NCBI GenBank assembly: GCA_913044215.1
Contig: CAJWOT010000003.1
Coordinates: 1-48,123 of the forward strand
Direction of reading: 5' to 3'
From: an uncultured Rhodospirillaceae bacterium
GTDB lineage: Bacteria > Pseudomonadota > Alphaproteobacteria > UBA8366 > GCA-2717185
DNA length: 48,123 nucleotides
In this document: positions 15,896-25,090 of the stretch, piece by piece
Layout: the number at the start of each line of letters is the position of its first letter
Numbering within the stretch: position 1 is the first letter of the stretch
The notes under the pieces: generated by a model
What the model was told of the DNA's origin: nothing
The model's database searches: none
What the model saw: the letters and a program-made list of their open reading frames with translations, nothing else
Translations under genes and position numbers: made by a program

Positions 15896-17005
15896 CTACG
15901 CCGCCGGACGCCGCCCTGTGCGTTCGCTCAAATCCAATAGCGCTGTGACGAGACGCGCCACATCCTCTTTCGTGTTATCCGGTCCCAAACTGACGCGGAT
16001 CGCGCACGCGGCCAGCGCTTCCGGCACATCCATCGCCTGCAACACATGGCTTGGCGTCACCTTGCCGGACGAACAAGCGGATCCGGCGCTGACCGCAAGC
16101 CCGGCCAAATCAAGCGCCATGATTTGCGTCTCGGAACGCAGCCCCGGCACCGCAAAACAGCTTGTATTGGGCAGTCGCGCCACCCGGTCTCCAAAAACAA
16201 CCACGTCAGGCAGCGCTTCGGCTAGCGACGATTCCATCCCATCGCGCAACATCGCGACGCCCTGCATCCGAACCAAATCCTCGTGCGCCAGGCGAGCCGC
16301 GACCCCGAAACCGGCGATCCCCGCGGTGTTCTCCGTACCCGCCCGGCGACCGCGTTCCTGCCCGCCTCCCTTTATTTGCGAGGCGATCTGCATATCGGTA
16401 CCAAGGACCAACGCACCCACGCCCTGCGGGCCGCCCAGCTTGTGAGCCGACAGGCTGGCCGTTGCTGCACCTAAGGCTGCGATATCCACCGCGATCCGTC
16501 CTGCCGCTTGCACCGCATCAGTGTGCACGATCGCGCCGGCATCGTTGGCGATCGCGACGACATCGTCGATCGGCTGGATCACGCCGGTCTCATTGTTCGC
16601 GAGCATCACGGAGACCTGCCCTCCCGAGGTGGACAGCGCCGCCTCAAGCGTATCGAGCTTGATCACCCCATCCGCATCGACCGGCAGGCGGGTAGAATCT
16701 GCCTCAGCCTGCAGCACGGAATCATGCTCGATCGCGGACACGAATACCGGCTTTCGGCCGGACGCTTTGAGCGCCAGGTTGTTCGCCTCCGTACCGCCGC
16801 TGGTGAAGACCACGCGACTGGCTTCGACGCCGGCAAGCGCCGCCACCTCCGCACGCGCGTCCTCGACGAGCTGGCGATGACGACGTCCAAATGCGTGCAC
16901 CGACGACGCGTTTCCAGCGTGTTGCATCACATCGGTCATCACGTCGATAACCGGTTGCCGCATCAGCGATGATGCGTTGTGATCGAGGTAGACCGGCGCG
17001 TTCAT
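15896..17005 (-). CDS. Group I cysteine desulfurase, IscS/NifS family (369 residues)
   Basis: A PLP enzyme that yields persulfide sulfur from cysteine. Seen are [15 protein letters not shown] at the N terminus, [13 protein letters not shown], the PLP Lys in [30 protein letters not shown], and the catalytic Cys on the long loop in [19 protein letters not shown]. The longer loop and SSGK signature separate it from the SufS at 9476. It follows the IscR-type regulator by 39 bases and is coupled to the ferredoxin. It may serve sulfur relays other than SufBCD, for example tRNA thiolation by MnmA at the operon end. It is about 30 residues shorter than enterobacterial IscS. Confidence 0.93.
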   Translation of the reverse strand: MNAPVYLDHNASSLMRQPVIDVMTDVMQHAGNASSVHAFGRRHRQLVEDARAEVAALAGVEASRVVFTSGGTEANNLALKASGRKPVFVSAIEHDSVLQAEADSTRLPVDADGVIKLDTLEAALSTSGGQVSVMLANNETGVIQPIDDVVAIANDAGAIVHTDAVQAAGRIAVDIAALGAATASLSAHKLGGPQGVGALVLGTDMQIASQIKGGGQERGRRAGTENTAGIAGFGVAARLAHEDLVRMQGVAMLRDGMESSLAEALPDVVVFGDRVARLPNTSCFAVPGLRSETQIMALDLAGLAVSAGSACSSGKVTPSHVLQAMDVPEALAACAIRVSLGPDNTKEDVARLVTALLDLSERTGRRPAA

Positions 17006-17044
17006 CTTTCTTTGCGTATCCGGATTTGGCGTTCGGTTCCGGCG

Positions 17045-17512
17045 CTATCGCGCGTCCGCGCTATCAAACTGACTGCGATGAAGAATCCCGCTGGTCCCCA
17101 AGACGCGTCGCTCACAAACATCCGCGACGGTCACGGAACTGAGGAACAGGTGGATCTGATTGCTCAATTCCTCCCACAGGTCATGGGTCACACAACGACC
17201 GGAGGCACCGGTGCAGCCTTGCGGTGAACCCGGATCGCAGCGGGTCGCCCGGATCGGTTCGTCGACGGACAGGATGATGTCGGAAATACGTGTCTCCGAC
17301 GCGCTGCGCGCCAAAGTGTAGCCACCGCCGGGACCGCGGACGCTTTTCACCTGACCGCCGCGGCGCAGCTTCGCGAATAATTGCTCCAGATAAGACAGCG
17401 AAATTTCCTGCCGCGTCGCGATATCGGCGAGTGCGATCGGCTTGCCGTCGCTGTGCATGGCAAGATCGACCATGGCCATCACCGCATAGCGCCCCTTGGT
17501 ACTCAACCGCAC
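17045..17512 (-). CDS. iscR: IscR-like Rrf2 transcription regulator (155 residues), GTG start
   Basis: The N-terminal MRLSTKGRYAVMAMVDLA and the helix-turn-helix around QEISLSYLEQLFAKLRRGGQVKSVRGPGGGYTLAR match IscR closely. The cluster-ligand set Cys-Cys-Cys-His is present as RCDPGSPQGC and GRCVTHDLW. IscR carries a [2Fe-2S] cluster and controls Fe-S genes by cluster occupancy. The GTG at 17512 is preceded by GGAAGGAAG. It is followed by the desulfurase gene and preceded by cysE 57 bases upstream. The gene name is a family assignment; the regulator at 14292 shows that the locus has two sensors. Confidence 0.93.
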   Translation of the reverse strand: MRLSTKGRYAVMAMVDLAMHSDGKPIALADIATRQEISLSYLEQLFAKLRRGGQVKSVRGPGGGYTLARSASETRISDIILSVDEPIRATRCDPGSPQGCTGASGRCVTHDLWEELSNQIHLFLSSVTVADVCERRVLGTSGILHRSQFDSADAR

Positions 17513-17569
17513 TGTAACTTCCTTCCACTCATCGAGCCGGTGTTGCCGGTCTCATCGCCCCTGATCCCG

Positions 17570-18322
17570 CTATTTTTCGTTATGGGGAATCGTCGTCGTA
17601 TCGTCTTCTTCGAATCCGATCGCCCGTCCCGAAGCAGGAAACTCTGTTTCGCGGCCTTCGAGTTCATCGACCCGTGCCTTCAGCATCGTGACCTGATCCA
17701 TAAGCCCATCGAGCGCGCGCGCGACAGGGTCCGGCAGATCGCCCAGGGGCGTCCCATATGGCGCGAAGGATTCCGACTCACCAGCCGCGGGCCGCACGAT
17801 GGCGCGGCCAGGGATCCCAACGACGGTCACACTCTCCGGAACGTTTTTTGTCACCACCGAGTTGGCGCCGACCCGGGCGCCACGGCCAACGGTGATGGGT
17901 CCGAGGATCTGGGCCCCCGACCCGACGATAACGCCATCCTGCAGGGTCGGATGCCGCTTCTGGCCCCGCTGACTTTCACTGTCAACGGCTGGCGAGACAC
18001 CGCCCAACGTCACATCGTGATAGAGGGTCACATCGTCGCCGATCTCCGCCGTCTCGCCGACCACCACGCCCATGCCGTGGTCCACAAAGAAGCGTTGGCC
18101 GATCTTCGCGCCGGGATGGATTTCGATACCGGTCAGGAACCGCCCAAGATGCGACGTAAACCGCCCCAGCACGCGCCACCCGCGCCGCCAGAGCCAACTT
18201 GCCAGGCGATGGGTCGTAATCGCGTGAAACCCGGGATAACAGAGGATGACTTCAATCGACGACCGCGCCGCCGGGTCGCGCTCTTTAATCCCTCGAATTT
18301 CTTCGCGGATAGTATTGAACAT
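17570..18322 (-). CDS. cysE: Serine O-acetyltransferase (250 residues)
   Basis: CysE makes O-acetylserine, the carbon skeleton for cysteine. The N-terminal part is short (the gene begins [20 protein letters not shown]), followed by [21 protein letters not shown] and the left-handed beta-helix with [44 protein letters not shown], which holds the catalytic His and Asp. The C-terminal tail is about 40 residues longer than the core and acidic. It heads the minus-strand sulfur locus, so cysteine supply is encoded directly before cysteine use. A 17-base dyad lies just upstream of the ATG. Confidence 0.95.
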   Translation of the reverse strand: MFNTIREEIRGIKERDPAARSSIEVILCYPGFHAITTHRLASWLWRRGWRVLGRFTSHLGRFLTGIEIHPGAKIGQRFFVDHGMGVVVGETAEIGDDVTLYHDVTLGGVSPAVDSESQRGQKRHPTLQDGVIVGSGAQILGPITVGRGARVGANSVVTKNVPESVTVVGIPGRAIVRPAAGESESFAPYGTPLGDLPDPVARALDGLMDQVTMLKARVDELEGRETEFPASGRAIGFEEDDTTTIPHNEK

Positions 18323-18331
18323 TACGCACCG

Positions 18332-18348
18332 TGCTTATGTTATAAGCA
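18332..18348 (-). promoter_or_regulatory. Perfect 7-3-7 dyad just upstream of cysE
   Basis: TGCTTAT and ATAAGCA flank GTT, 9 to 26 bases before the cysE ATG in the divergent gap to the alpha/beta hydrolase. It overlaps where a ribosome site or +1 would be, so a repressor site (for example for the IscR-like protein) or a leader hairpin are both possible. AT-rich TTATATCG lies a little further upstream. Confidence 0.4.
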
Positions 18349-18519
18349 GTCGCCGATTAAACGATATAAGTGCCTGATTCAGACAGTCAAGATTACTCGC
18401 TTCCGTTTATCCTTGTTGAACAAAGGCTTGGCAAGTAAAAACGCTGCTTCTCAGCGAATAGCCAGCCATTCGACCTTTACGGATGGCGGATGAGCGTCCA
18501 GCAACCAACCGGAGACCCC

Positions 18520-19173
18520 ATGCCAGAAGTGACCATTAATGGCCCGGAAGGCCGCATCGAAGGCCGCTATTTCCATTCAAAGACCCCCAACGCGCCGATC
18601 GCGCTGTTTTTGCATCCGCATCCGCAACATGGCGGCACGATGAACAACAAGGTGGTCTACTCGCTCTATCACGCCTTCGCGCAGCGAGGTTTCTCCTGCT
18701 TGCGGTTCAACTTCCGCGGCGTCGGGCGCTCGCAGGGAACGTTCTCTCGCGGTGAAGGAGAGATGTCGGACGCGGCGTCGGCGCTGGATTGGTTGCAAGG
18801 CAACAATGCCGACGCGCCGCAATGCTGGATCGCCGGGTTTTCGTTCGGTGCCTGGATTGGCATGCAACTGTTGATGCGCCGTCCGGAGATCAGCGGATTC
18901 ATCTCCGTCGCACCGCCGGCCAACATGTACGACTTCTCCTTTCTGGCCCCCTGCCCCGCCTCGGGGATGATCATTCAGGGAGACGAAGATGAGATCGTAC
19001 CGCCGGACTCGGTCGAGAAGCTGATCGACAAACTGCGCCAGCAAAAGGGCGTGACGATCGACCATCGCATCATCCCGGGCACCAACCATTTCTTCCATGG
19101 CGCCATGGACACGCTGGTCGACAATGTCGGCGACTATATCGACACGGCAGTGGACGAGAAGGCCGGAAGCTAA
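18520..19173 (+). CDS. Alpha/beta hydrolase, dienelactone-hydrolase-like (217 residues)
   Basis: A small single-domain alpha/beta hydrolase. The nucleophile elbow is GFSFGAW, the acid is probably the Asp in IQGDEDEIVPP, and the His is in GTNHFFHGAMD. LFLHPHPQHGGTMNNKVV before the fold core is characteristic of a widespread family of uncharacterised cytosolic serine hydrolases. I use the ATG at 18520 (MPEVTINGPEGRIEGRYF), which has CCGGAG at the right distance, and not the one at 18490. It is convergent with anmK, with only two bases between the stops. The substrate is unknown. Confidence 0.87.
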   Translation: MPEVTINGPEGRIEGRYFHSKTPNAPIALFLHPHPQHGGTMNNKVVYSLYHAFAQRGFSCLRFNFRGVGRSQGTFSRGEGEMSDAASALDWLQGNNADAPQCWIAGFSFGAWIGMQLLMRRPEISGFISVAPPANMYDFSFLAPCPASGMIIQGDEDEIVPPDSVEKLIDKLRQQKGVTIDHRIIPGTNHFFHGAMDTLVDNVGDYIDTAVDEKAGS

Positions 19174-19175
19174 CG

Positions 19176-20276
19176 CTAGCTGTTCAGCAGCGCCGGGTCG
19201 AACCGGCCGCCGGTCAGGGGCCGGGGTGCGCGGGTCGTGGTCGGAAATGTCAGCGGCAGGCCGCGCCGCGATCGAACTGCAAGATAGGCGAAGGCCTGCG
19301 CTTCGAGAGCGTCCCCCTCCCAGCCGACCGTTTCAACGGGATCGACAGGCACTGCCAAAAGCTCTGACAGCCAAGCCATCAATACAGCATTGTGCCGGCC
19401 ACCACCGGTAACAAGCCAACGCGCGACGGGCTGCGGGAAATGGTCAGCGGCCCGCGCGATTGCATGGACGGTGAACGACGCCAAGGTCGCCGCGCCATCC
19501 GCCACAGCCATCCCCTCGACGGGTTGGCTCGAAAAATCATTGCGATCGAGAGATTTTGGAGGCCGGCGCTCGAAATAGGGATTGTCGAGCAGCTGCCGCA
19601 GCGTTTCCGGATCCGTGCGGCCGGACGCTGCCAGATGGCCATCTGCGTCATACCGTTCGCCGGTATGGGCAAAGCACCAATCGTCCAGCATCGCGTTACC
19701 CGGTCCGGTATCGAAGGCGATCAGGGCCCCATCAGGCCCGATCCACGTTACGTTGGCGACGCCGCCGATATTGAGCACCGCGAGCGGCTTTTCCAAATTC
19801 GCCGCCAAAGCGGCGTGAAAGGCCGGAGCCAATGGCGCCCCCTCTCCCCCCGCTTCCATGTCGGCGGTGCGGAAATCCGATACGACATCGATCTCGGTCG
19901 CGACGGCCAACATCGCACCGTCGCCAATCTGCCAGGTGACGCCCGCCTCCGGCCGGTGCAGCAATGTCTGACCGTGGAACCCGATCAGGCTCACCTCTTC
20001 CGGCAACATATCCTGTTGACGCAGCAGCGCCGCGACGGCGGATGCGTGCGCCAATGTCATCGCCCGCTCAACCGATTTGACGTTGGGCATCATTTCGGCT
20101 TGATCGATCGCTTCTCGCAACGCCGACCGAACCGCATCGTCATAGGGTACCGTCAAGGCGCCGCACGCTTCCACGACAGATTGACCGTCGGTCCGCAGCA
20201 GTGCGGCATCGACGCCATCGATGGAGGTACCGCTCATCAGGCCGAGTGCAAGAACCGGCTCGTCCAATGCGCTCAT
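19176..20276 (-). CDS. anmK: Anhydro-N-acetylmuramic acid kinase (366 residues)
   Basis: AnmK phosphorylates 1,6-anhydro-MurNAc, cleaving the anhydro ring, so that peptidoglycan turnover products re-enter metabolism as MurNAc-6-phosphate. Seen are [19 protein letters not shown] at the N terminus (ATP site), [39 protein letters not shown] with the catalytic Asp nearby, and [16 protein letters not shown]. Length is typical. It is divergent from tyrS with about 106 bases between the start codons. Confidence 0.95.
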   Translation of the reverse strand: MSALDEPVLALGLMSGTSIDGVDAALLRTDGQSVVEACGALTVPYDDAVRSALREAIDQAEMMPNVKSVERAMTLAHASAVAALLRQQDMLPEEVSLIGFHGQTLLHRPEAGVTWQIGDGAMLAVATEIDVVSDFRTADMEAGGEGAPLAPAFHAALAANLEKPLAVLNIGGVANVTWIGPDGALIAFDTGPGNAMLDDWCFAHTGERYDADGHLAASGRTDPETLRQLLDNPYFERRPPKSLDRNDFSSQPVEGMAVADGAATLASFTVHAIARAADHFPQPVARWLVTGGGRHNAVLMAWLSELLAVPVDPVETVGWEGDALEAQAFAYLAVRSRRGLPLTFPTTTRAPRPLTGGRFDPALLNS

Positions 20277-20382
20277 CGTCGCTGACTCCTACCCGTTATC
20301 CGGTTTGTCGGCATCTACGGTTTGTGATAAACGACCGGCCCGCAAGCACGCAAGCAAGAGCCACTGGCAGATCGGCTGGACC

Positions 20383-21636
20383 ATGACCGAAGCGAAATCC
20401 GAATTCCTGCAAGCCGCCACGGCGCGGGGTTTTCTACATCAATGCACGGACCTGGACGCCTTGGACGCGTTGGCGAACCGGGAGGTGATTACCGCCTATA
20501 TCGGTTTCGACGCGACGGCTGATTCGCTGCATGCCGGCAGCCTCGTCCCCATCATGCTCTTGCGCCTGCTGCAACGCACGGGACACCAACCGCTTGTCCT
20601 GATGGGCGGCGGCACGACAAAGGTGGGCGACCCGTCGGGCAAGGACACACAGCGGCAACTCCTCAGCGAAGCCGACATCGCGACCAACATCGCCGGGATC
20701 AAAGGAATCTTCGAAAAATTCCTGACTTTCGGCGACGGCCCGACAGATGCCTTCCTGGTCAACAATGCGGATTGGCTCGACAGCCTGTCCTATATCGATT
20801 TCCTGCGCGACTACGGACGCCATTTCTCGGTCAACCGCATGCTCGGTTTCGATTCAGTGAAACTGCGGCTGGAACGGGAGCAGCCGCTTTCCTTCCTGGA
20901 ATTCAATTACATGGTGCTGCAGTCCTACGACTTTCTGGAATTGTCGCGGCGCCATAATTGCCGCCTGCAGATGGGCGGTTCCGACCAGTGGGGCAACATC
21001 GTCAGCGGCGCCGATTTGGGACGTCGGTTGGACCAGACCGAACTGTTCGGGCTGACCAGCCCCCTCTTGACGACCGCAAGCGGGGCCAAGATGGGAAAGA
21101 CGGCGGATGGCGCTGTCTGGCTTAACGAGGATCGGCTGTCGGCTTACGACTACTGGCAATATTGGCGCAATACGCATGACGACGATGTCGGCAGGTTTCT
21201 CAAACTGTTTACCGACTTGCCGCTCGACGAGATCGCCCGTCTAGAGGTGTTGGAAGGCGCGGAACTGAACGACGCCAAAAAGACCCTCGCCCATGAAGCA
21301 ACCAAACTGTGCCATGGCGAAGCGGCGGCGCTGGCGGCGGCGGAAACTGCACGCAAGACGTTCGAGGAAGGGGCGCATGGCGCCGATTTGCCGAGCGTCG
21401 ACGTGCCCCGGACCGAGATCGACGCCGGCATCCTTGCCTACGAACTGTTGCGCCGCGCAGGCTTGGCCGCGAGCAATGGGGAGGCACGCCGTTTGATCAA
21501 GGGCGGCGGCGGACGTGTGAACGACGAGCAGATTGGCGACGAGAAGGCGATGATCGCCGCGTCCGATATCAATTCGGACGGCGTGATCAAGATGTCGGCC
21601 GGCCGCAAGCGTCATGCTCTGGTGCGCCCGGTCTAG
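20383..21636 (+). CDS. tyrS: Tyrosyl-tRNA synthetase (417 residues)
   Basis: A class I synthetase that charges tRNA-Tyr. The HIGH-equivalent motif is [14 protein letters not shown], preceded by [10 protein letters not shown]; the KMSKS motif is present as [27 protein letters not shown] lines the tyrosine pocket, and the C-terminal S4 RNA-binding domain reads [21 protein letters not shown]. The ATG at 20383 ([17 protein letters not shown]) gives the normal start; the track ORF begins 54 codons upstream, overlapping anmK. It is convergent with the AsmA-like gene, with a 12-base gap. Confidence 0.96.
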   Translation: MTEAKSEFLQAATARGFLHQCTDLDALDALANREVITAYIGFDATADSLHAGSLVPIMLLRLLQRTGHQPLVLMGGGTTKVGDPSGKDTQRQLLSEADIATNIAGIKGIFEKFLTFGDGPTDAFLVNNADWLDSLSYIDFLRDYGRHFSVNRMLGFDSVKLRLEREQPLSFLEFNYMVLQSYDFLELSRRHNCRLQMGGSDQWGNIVSGADLGRRLDQTELFGLTSPLLTTASGAKMGKTADGAVWLNEDRLSAYDYWQYWRNTHDDDVGRFLKLFTDLPLDEIARLEVLEGAELNDAKKTLAHEATKLCHGEAAALAAAETARKTFEEGAHGADLPSVDVPRTEIDAGILAYELLRRAGLAASNGEARRLIKGGGGRVNDEQIGDEKAMIAASDINSDGVIKMSAGRKRHALVRPV

Positions 21637-21648
21637 CGGCACGCTCTT

Positions 21649-24600
21649 CTATTGCGACTGTGACTGCGCGTCTTCCCCTGTCAGCGGCTTCACATCACCG
21701 CCCACCAAATTGCGCAAGAAACCCGGCGCCAACGCGGACAGCGGATTGACGGACACGCGGGGGTCTTCCAATTGTCCCTTAACGACATAGTTCGCGGCGA
21801 AAATTCCTTCATTTTCGCCCCCGGTCAGGATCGTGCCGAGTATGGGAATGTTGCCGAGGACACTATTGATCGTATAGGCCGGCACCACGGTGCCAGAAAG
21901 GTCGGCTGTTTCCTCGGAGATGTAGACAGCGCCTTCCGCCGTGATACCAATCGATGACCCAAAGGCACGGGCGTTCTTTATCTCAAGCGCCCCTCCGTAG
22001 TAGCGGAACTTGCCGTCGAGCGTCACAAAGTCGAGCCCATCCTGTCCCAATGCGGAAAAAATTCCGGTCAAGGAGAGCACCTGAAGAACCCGCGCCAACG
22101 CAGGCGCTTCCGTTACCTTGAACTGATTGAGCTTAAATTCGCCGGTTATGGGATCGCCCGGCGCCGGCTGCTTTCCGGTTACCAGCAAACTTCCGCCTTT
22201 CAACCGGTCCGTCCAGTTGGCCGCCTGCAGAGCCTGCCCGGCGTCGCGTGTCGAGATGTGCAAAGAGGCACCGTTGCCGTTGGGCACCAGTTTGACCGCA
22301 AGCCTGATGCTTTCGTTGATTCCCGCATCGATGCCAACCTGACGCCAATTCGTGCCGTCGCTGCCCAACACGGCTCGTACGTCGCGCAACCAGCGCCCTT
22401 CACCCAGCAGGACTTCATCAAAAGACGCACGAATGCGGAGCGCCCGCCCTTTCTCGACCGCCACAGCATCGACATCGTCATCGTTATCAAGGAATGGAGA
22501 CAGGTCGATCCGCTCACCGGTCAACTCGACATCGAACCCGCCATCCGCAGCGACATTGACACGGCCTTGCATGCTGTTCCCGGCGAATGCCAAATTTCGA
22601 AATTCGAAGGTGCGAAAATCCTTTAAATCAGGCGTTACTTCCACGCGTGCCGACAGGCGAAGGTCACCCGCTTCAACGCGCAAATCTTCCATCACCACGT
22701 CACCCGAAGGGGCCGTCGTCATGAATAAATAGAGGTTTCCGGGAACTTCGGAAGCCTTGCGCCAGCGAAGGGCCGGAAAATCGAGCGCGACCTTTGTCAA
22801 ATCGAGCTTCGCAACGGATTCGCTGCGACCACCGGCGAATATCGTATGCGTCAGCTCTCCAGCGAATTCGCCCGTCCCGACTGGAAGGTCGCCGATCCCT
22901 AATTTTCGGCGCGCCGTGTCGTCAACGATACCGCGCACCGTGAATCGCCGGTCAAACGCTGCCGCCGAGAAGTTTTCCTCCCAATTGATCTTCAGGGGCA
23001 CGCCGTTGAGCGCCGCATCGCCGGAAATTGTCATGCCGGCGCCGGTCAACTGCAGTTCCAGCGTGCCGTCGCGTACGGAGAGATCGAACGGCCCCTTATC
23101 CAATGCGACGCTGCGCAAGGTCGCACCCGTGGCAACAGCCACCTGTTCGATCTTCAAATCCTTCTGCAGAGGAAAATTAAAAACAATCCGCGCGGCGGTC
23201 TGTCCGGAAATTTTACCGGCGTCCATGCCAAAGCCGGCAACAAAGCGAAGCGGCTCACTATCGAGAATCGAAAGCGCTGATTCCACCGGACCTCGAACAA
23301 CGATATCGATATGAATCTTTTGGTCATCGCCGTCGAGACCGGTGATGATTGCGCTTCCTTCATCAAGGCGCAGTTCGTTTAGGCGGCCATCGGTGAACGC
23401 GATATCAAACCGCTTATCGGTAAAGGTCATATTTGCCGCGACGCCCTGCGCCGTGGGCAGCGGCGTGAGGTAGTTGACCTCCACACCGCGGACGCGAAGG
23501 GTGCCGTTCAACGACCCAATGACCGTCCTACTCGGGTCGGCGTCGGGAAAACGTGCCACCACACTCATGGTCGCGTCGTCGATGTCGCCACGCCGAATAT
23601 TCTTCAATACCCATTCTCGAGCGTCGATCGCGAGTTTCTTCGGCCAATAACGGCGAACGATCGCCATATTGATATCGGTAATCCCGCCATCGAGCCGCAG
23701 GTTCAAATCGCGACCGACGCGGGTTACCGCGGCACGCGCTGTCACGGTCCCCTGCTTCAAGGATATTCCGACTTCTTCGATCCGCATCTCGCGGAAACCA
23801 TCGGTCGCCTTCCCGCGCACACGCAATGAATTGACGGGGACCGGGTCAGCGTAGACTTCCGGCAAGCTAAGGGTCCCAGCCCCACCAGTCAGGTCGAAAT
23901 CCAACGACATTAGATCGCCGTCGGTCGTGCCCACCAGGGTCAATTTCCCGTCTATGGGAACATCGGCCCGAAGGCGCTCCACAGGTTCTGGAATCGCGGC
24001 TGCAACCATTGGCCAACGGACGCCTTCGAATTCGATGCCAGCGGATATCCCATAGCCGTCGTCACCGATTGAAACCTCGCCCCGCGCCGCGGCGCCGTCG
24101 CCTGTCACATCGAAGCGAACCGTTCGGACGGCACCGTCGCTCATCATCCGGAACGCGACCGACCCATCGAGCTTCAAGCCCAATTCGGCGAACCGTTGCG
24201 CAACCGGCCGAATGGAACCACGCAGGAACGGTGTGGGATCCAGTTCGCGAAACCCAAATGTCGCATCGATGATGCCGGTCTCGGTCTCGTATGCCGCATT
24301 TGCGGCGACACGGCTTTGCTGCCCGTCTAGTTCGAGATCGGCGTCGACGCTCGCGCTAATGCCGATAACGTTTCGTTCAAACGCGAGATCTGCGCGCGGT
24401 GCGTGCCAAATCTGTCGGAGTTGCCGATCGTCAAGGAACAGATCGGCTTCGATAATCGCGACGCGCTTCAGATACCCGAGCGGCCGAGACCGGTCCGGTT
24501 CCGACATCAGTTCCGCAATCAGGCGCTCCAGAACCAGGTTCTCCGCGCCGGGTTCGCTATCCGGCGCTTCACCAGACTTCGCGAAACCGATTGCGAAGGC

Positions 24601-24993
24601 GCCATCTTCGTTGCGCACAACCGACACGCTGGGACGCACAATTTCAAAATAGGTCGGTGCGATTTTCGCGCGAAGCAACGCCCGCAGTGAAAGGCCCAGC
24701 GACACTTCGGGCACCTCGGCGATTACGCGGCGTTCAAGATCCAGGACCCGCACATCGCGCACCCGTAGATTGGCTGCTCGCTGCCAACCAGCCCACTGCA
24801 GTTGGGTCTCTTCGATTTCGACGGCGATCGTACTGTCGGCCGGCGACAGGGCGTCCTCGATATAAGGTGTCAGGAATGTGAGCGGTATCGGGCCGCTCCA
24901 TAGCCACCAGGCACCGGCAATCAGCAAAATAACGGAACCCGCTACCAGGCCGGCCAGGAATTCGAGAAAGATTTTTGTCGTGCGCCGGATCAC
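21649..24993 (-). CDS. AsmA/YhdP-like large envelope protein (1114 residues), GTG start
   Basis: A single N-terminal membrane segment (FLAGLVAGSVILLIAGAWWLW, residues 13-33) is followed by about 1070 residues of beta-rich, periplasmic sequence with DUF3971/AsmA-like repeats. The C-terminal part contains GSLLVTGKQPAPGDPITGEFKL and NSVLGNIPILGTILTGGENEGIF, typical of the family. YhdP and related AsmA proteins form long hydrophobic grooves that carry phospholipid between inner and outer membrane. The GTG at 24993 has only a weak ribosome site. It is divergent from glnE with 97 bases between starts. Transport function is inferred from the family. Confidence 0.87.
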   Translation of the reverse strand: MIRRTTKIFLEFLAGLVAGSVILLIAGAWWLWSGPIPLTFLTPYIEDALSPADSTIAVEIEETQLQWAGWQRAANLRVRDVRVLDLERRVIAEVPEVSLGLSLRALLRAKIAPTYFEIVRPSVSVVRNEDGAFAIGFAKSGEAPDSEPGAENLVLERLIAELMSEPDRSRPLGYLKRVAIIEADLFLDDRQLRQIWHAPRADLAFERNVIGISASVDADLELDGQQSRVAANAAYETETGIIDATFGFRELDPTPFLRGSIRPVAQRFAELGLKLDGSVAFRMMSDGAVRTVRFDVTGDGAAARGEVSIGDDGYGISAGIEFEGVRWPMVAAAIPEPVERLRADVPIDGKLTLVGTTDGDLMSLDFDLTGGAGTLSLPEVYADPVPVNSLRVRGKATDGFREMRIEEVGISLKQGTVTARAAVTRVGRDLNLRLDGGITDINMAIVRRYWPKKLAIDAREWVLKNIRRGDIDDATMSVVARFPDADPSRTVIGSLNGTLRVRGVEVNYLTPLPTAQGVAANMTFTDKRFDIAFTDGRLNELRLDEGSAIITGLDGDDQKIHIDIVVRGPVESALSILDSEPLRFVAGFGMDAGKISGQTAARIVFNFPLQKDLKIEQVAVATGATLRSVALDKGPFDLSVRDGTLELQLTGAGMTISGDAALNGVPLKINWEENFSAAAFDRRFTVRGIVDDTARRKLGIGDLPVGTGEFAGELTHTIFAGGRSESVAKLDLTKVALDFPALRWRKASEVPGNLYLFMTTAPSGDVVMEDLRVEAGDLRLSARVEVTPDLKDFRTFEFRNLAFAGNSMQGRVNVAADGGFDVELTGERIDLSPFLDNDDDVDAVAVEKGRALRIRASFDEVLLGEGRWLRDVRAVLGSDGTNWRQVGIDAGINESIRLAVKLVPNGNGASLHISTRDAGQALQAANWTDRLKGGSLLVTGKQPAPGDPITGEFKLNQFKVTEAPALARVLQVLSLTGIFSALGQDGLDFVTLDGKFRYYGGALEIKNARAFGSSIGITAEGAVYISEETADLSGTVVPAYTINSVLGNIPILGTILTGGENEGIFAANYVVKGQLEDPRVSVNPLSALAPGFLRNLVGGDVKPLTGEDAQSQSQ

Positions 24994-25090
24994 CTTGCGC
25001 GCCGTTTCTTCAGTACATAAACCAATATAAACAGTTTAAGTGTTCTGCCTAGGGATAGCTCCCCTACGCGCGATCACAAACGGACGATTC

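Noticed and set aside
14789-15940. 383-codon plus-strand ORF
   Set aside because: Shadow of tenA and ferredoxin on the opposite strand; composition is Arg/Pro/Gln-like noise.
19392-20285. 297-codon plus-strand ORF
   Set aside because: Antisense of anmK, whose motifs are unambiguous.
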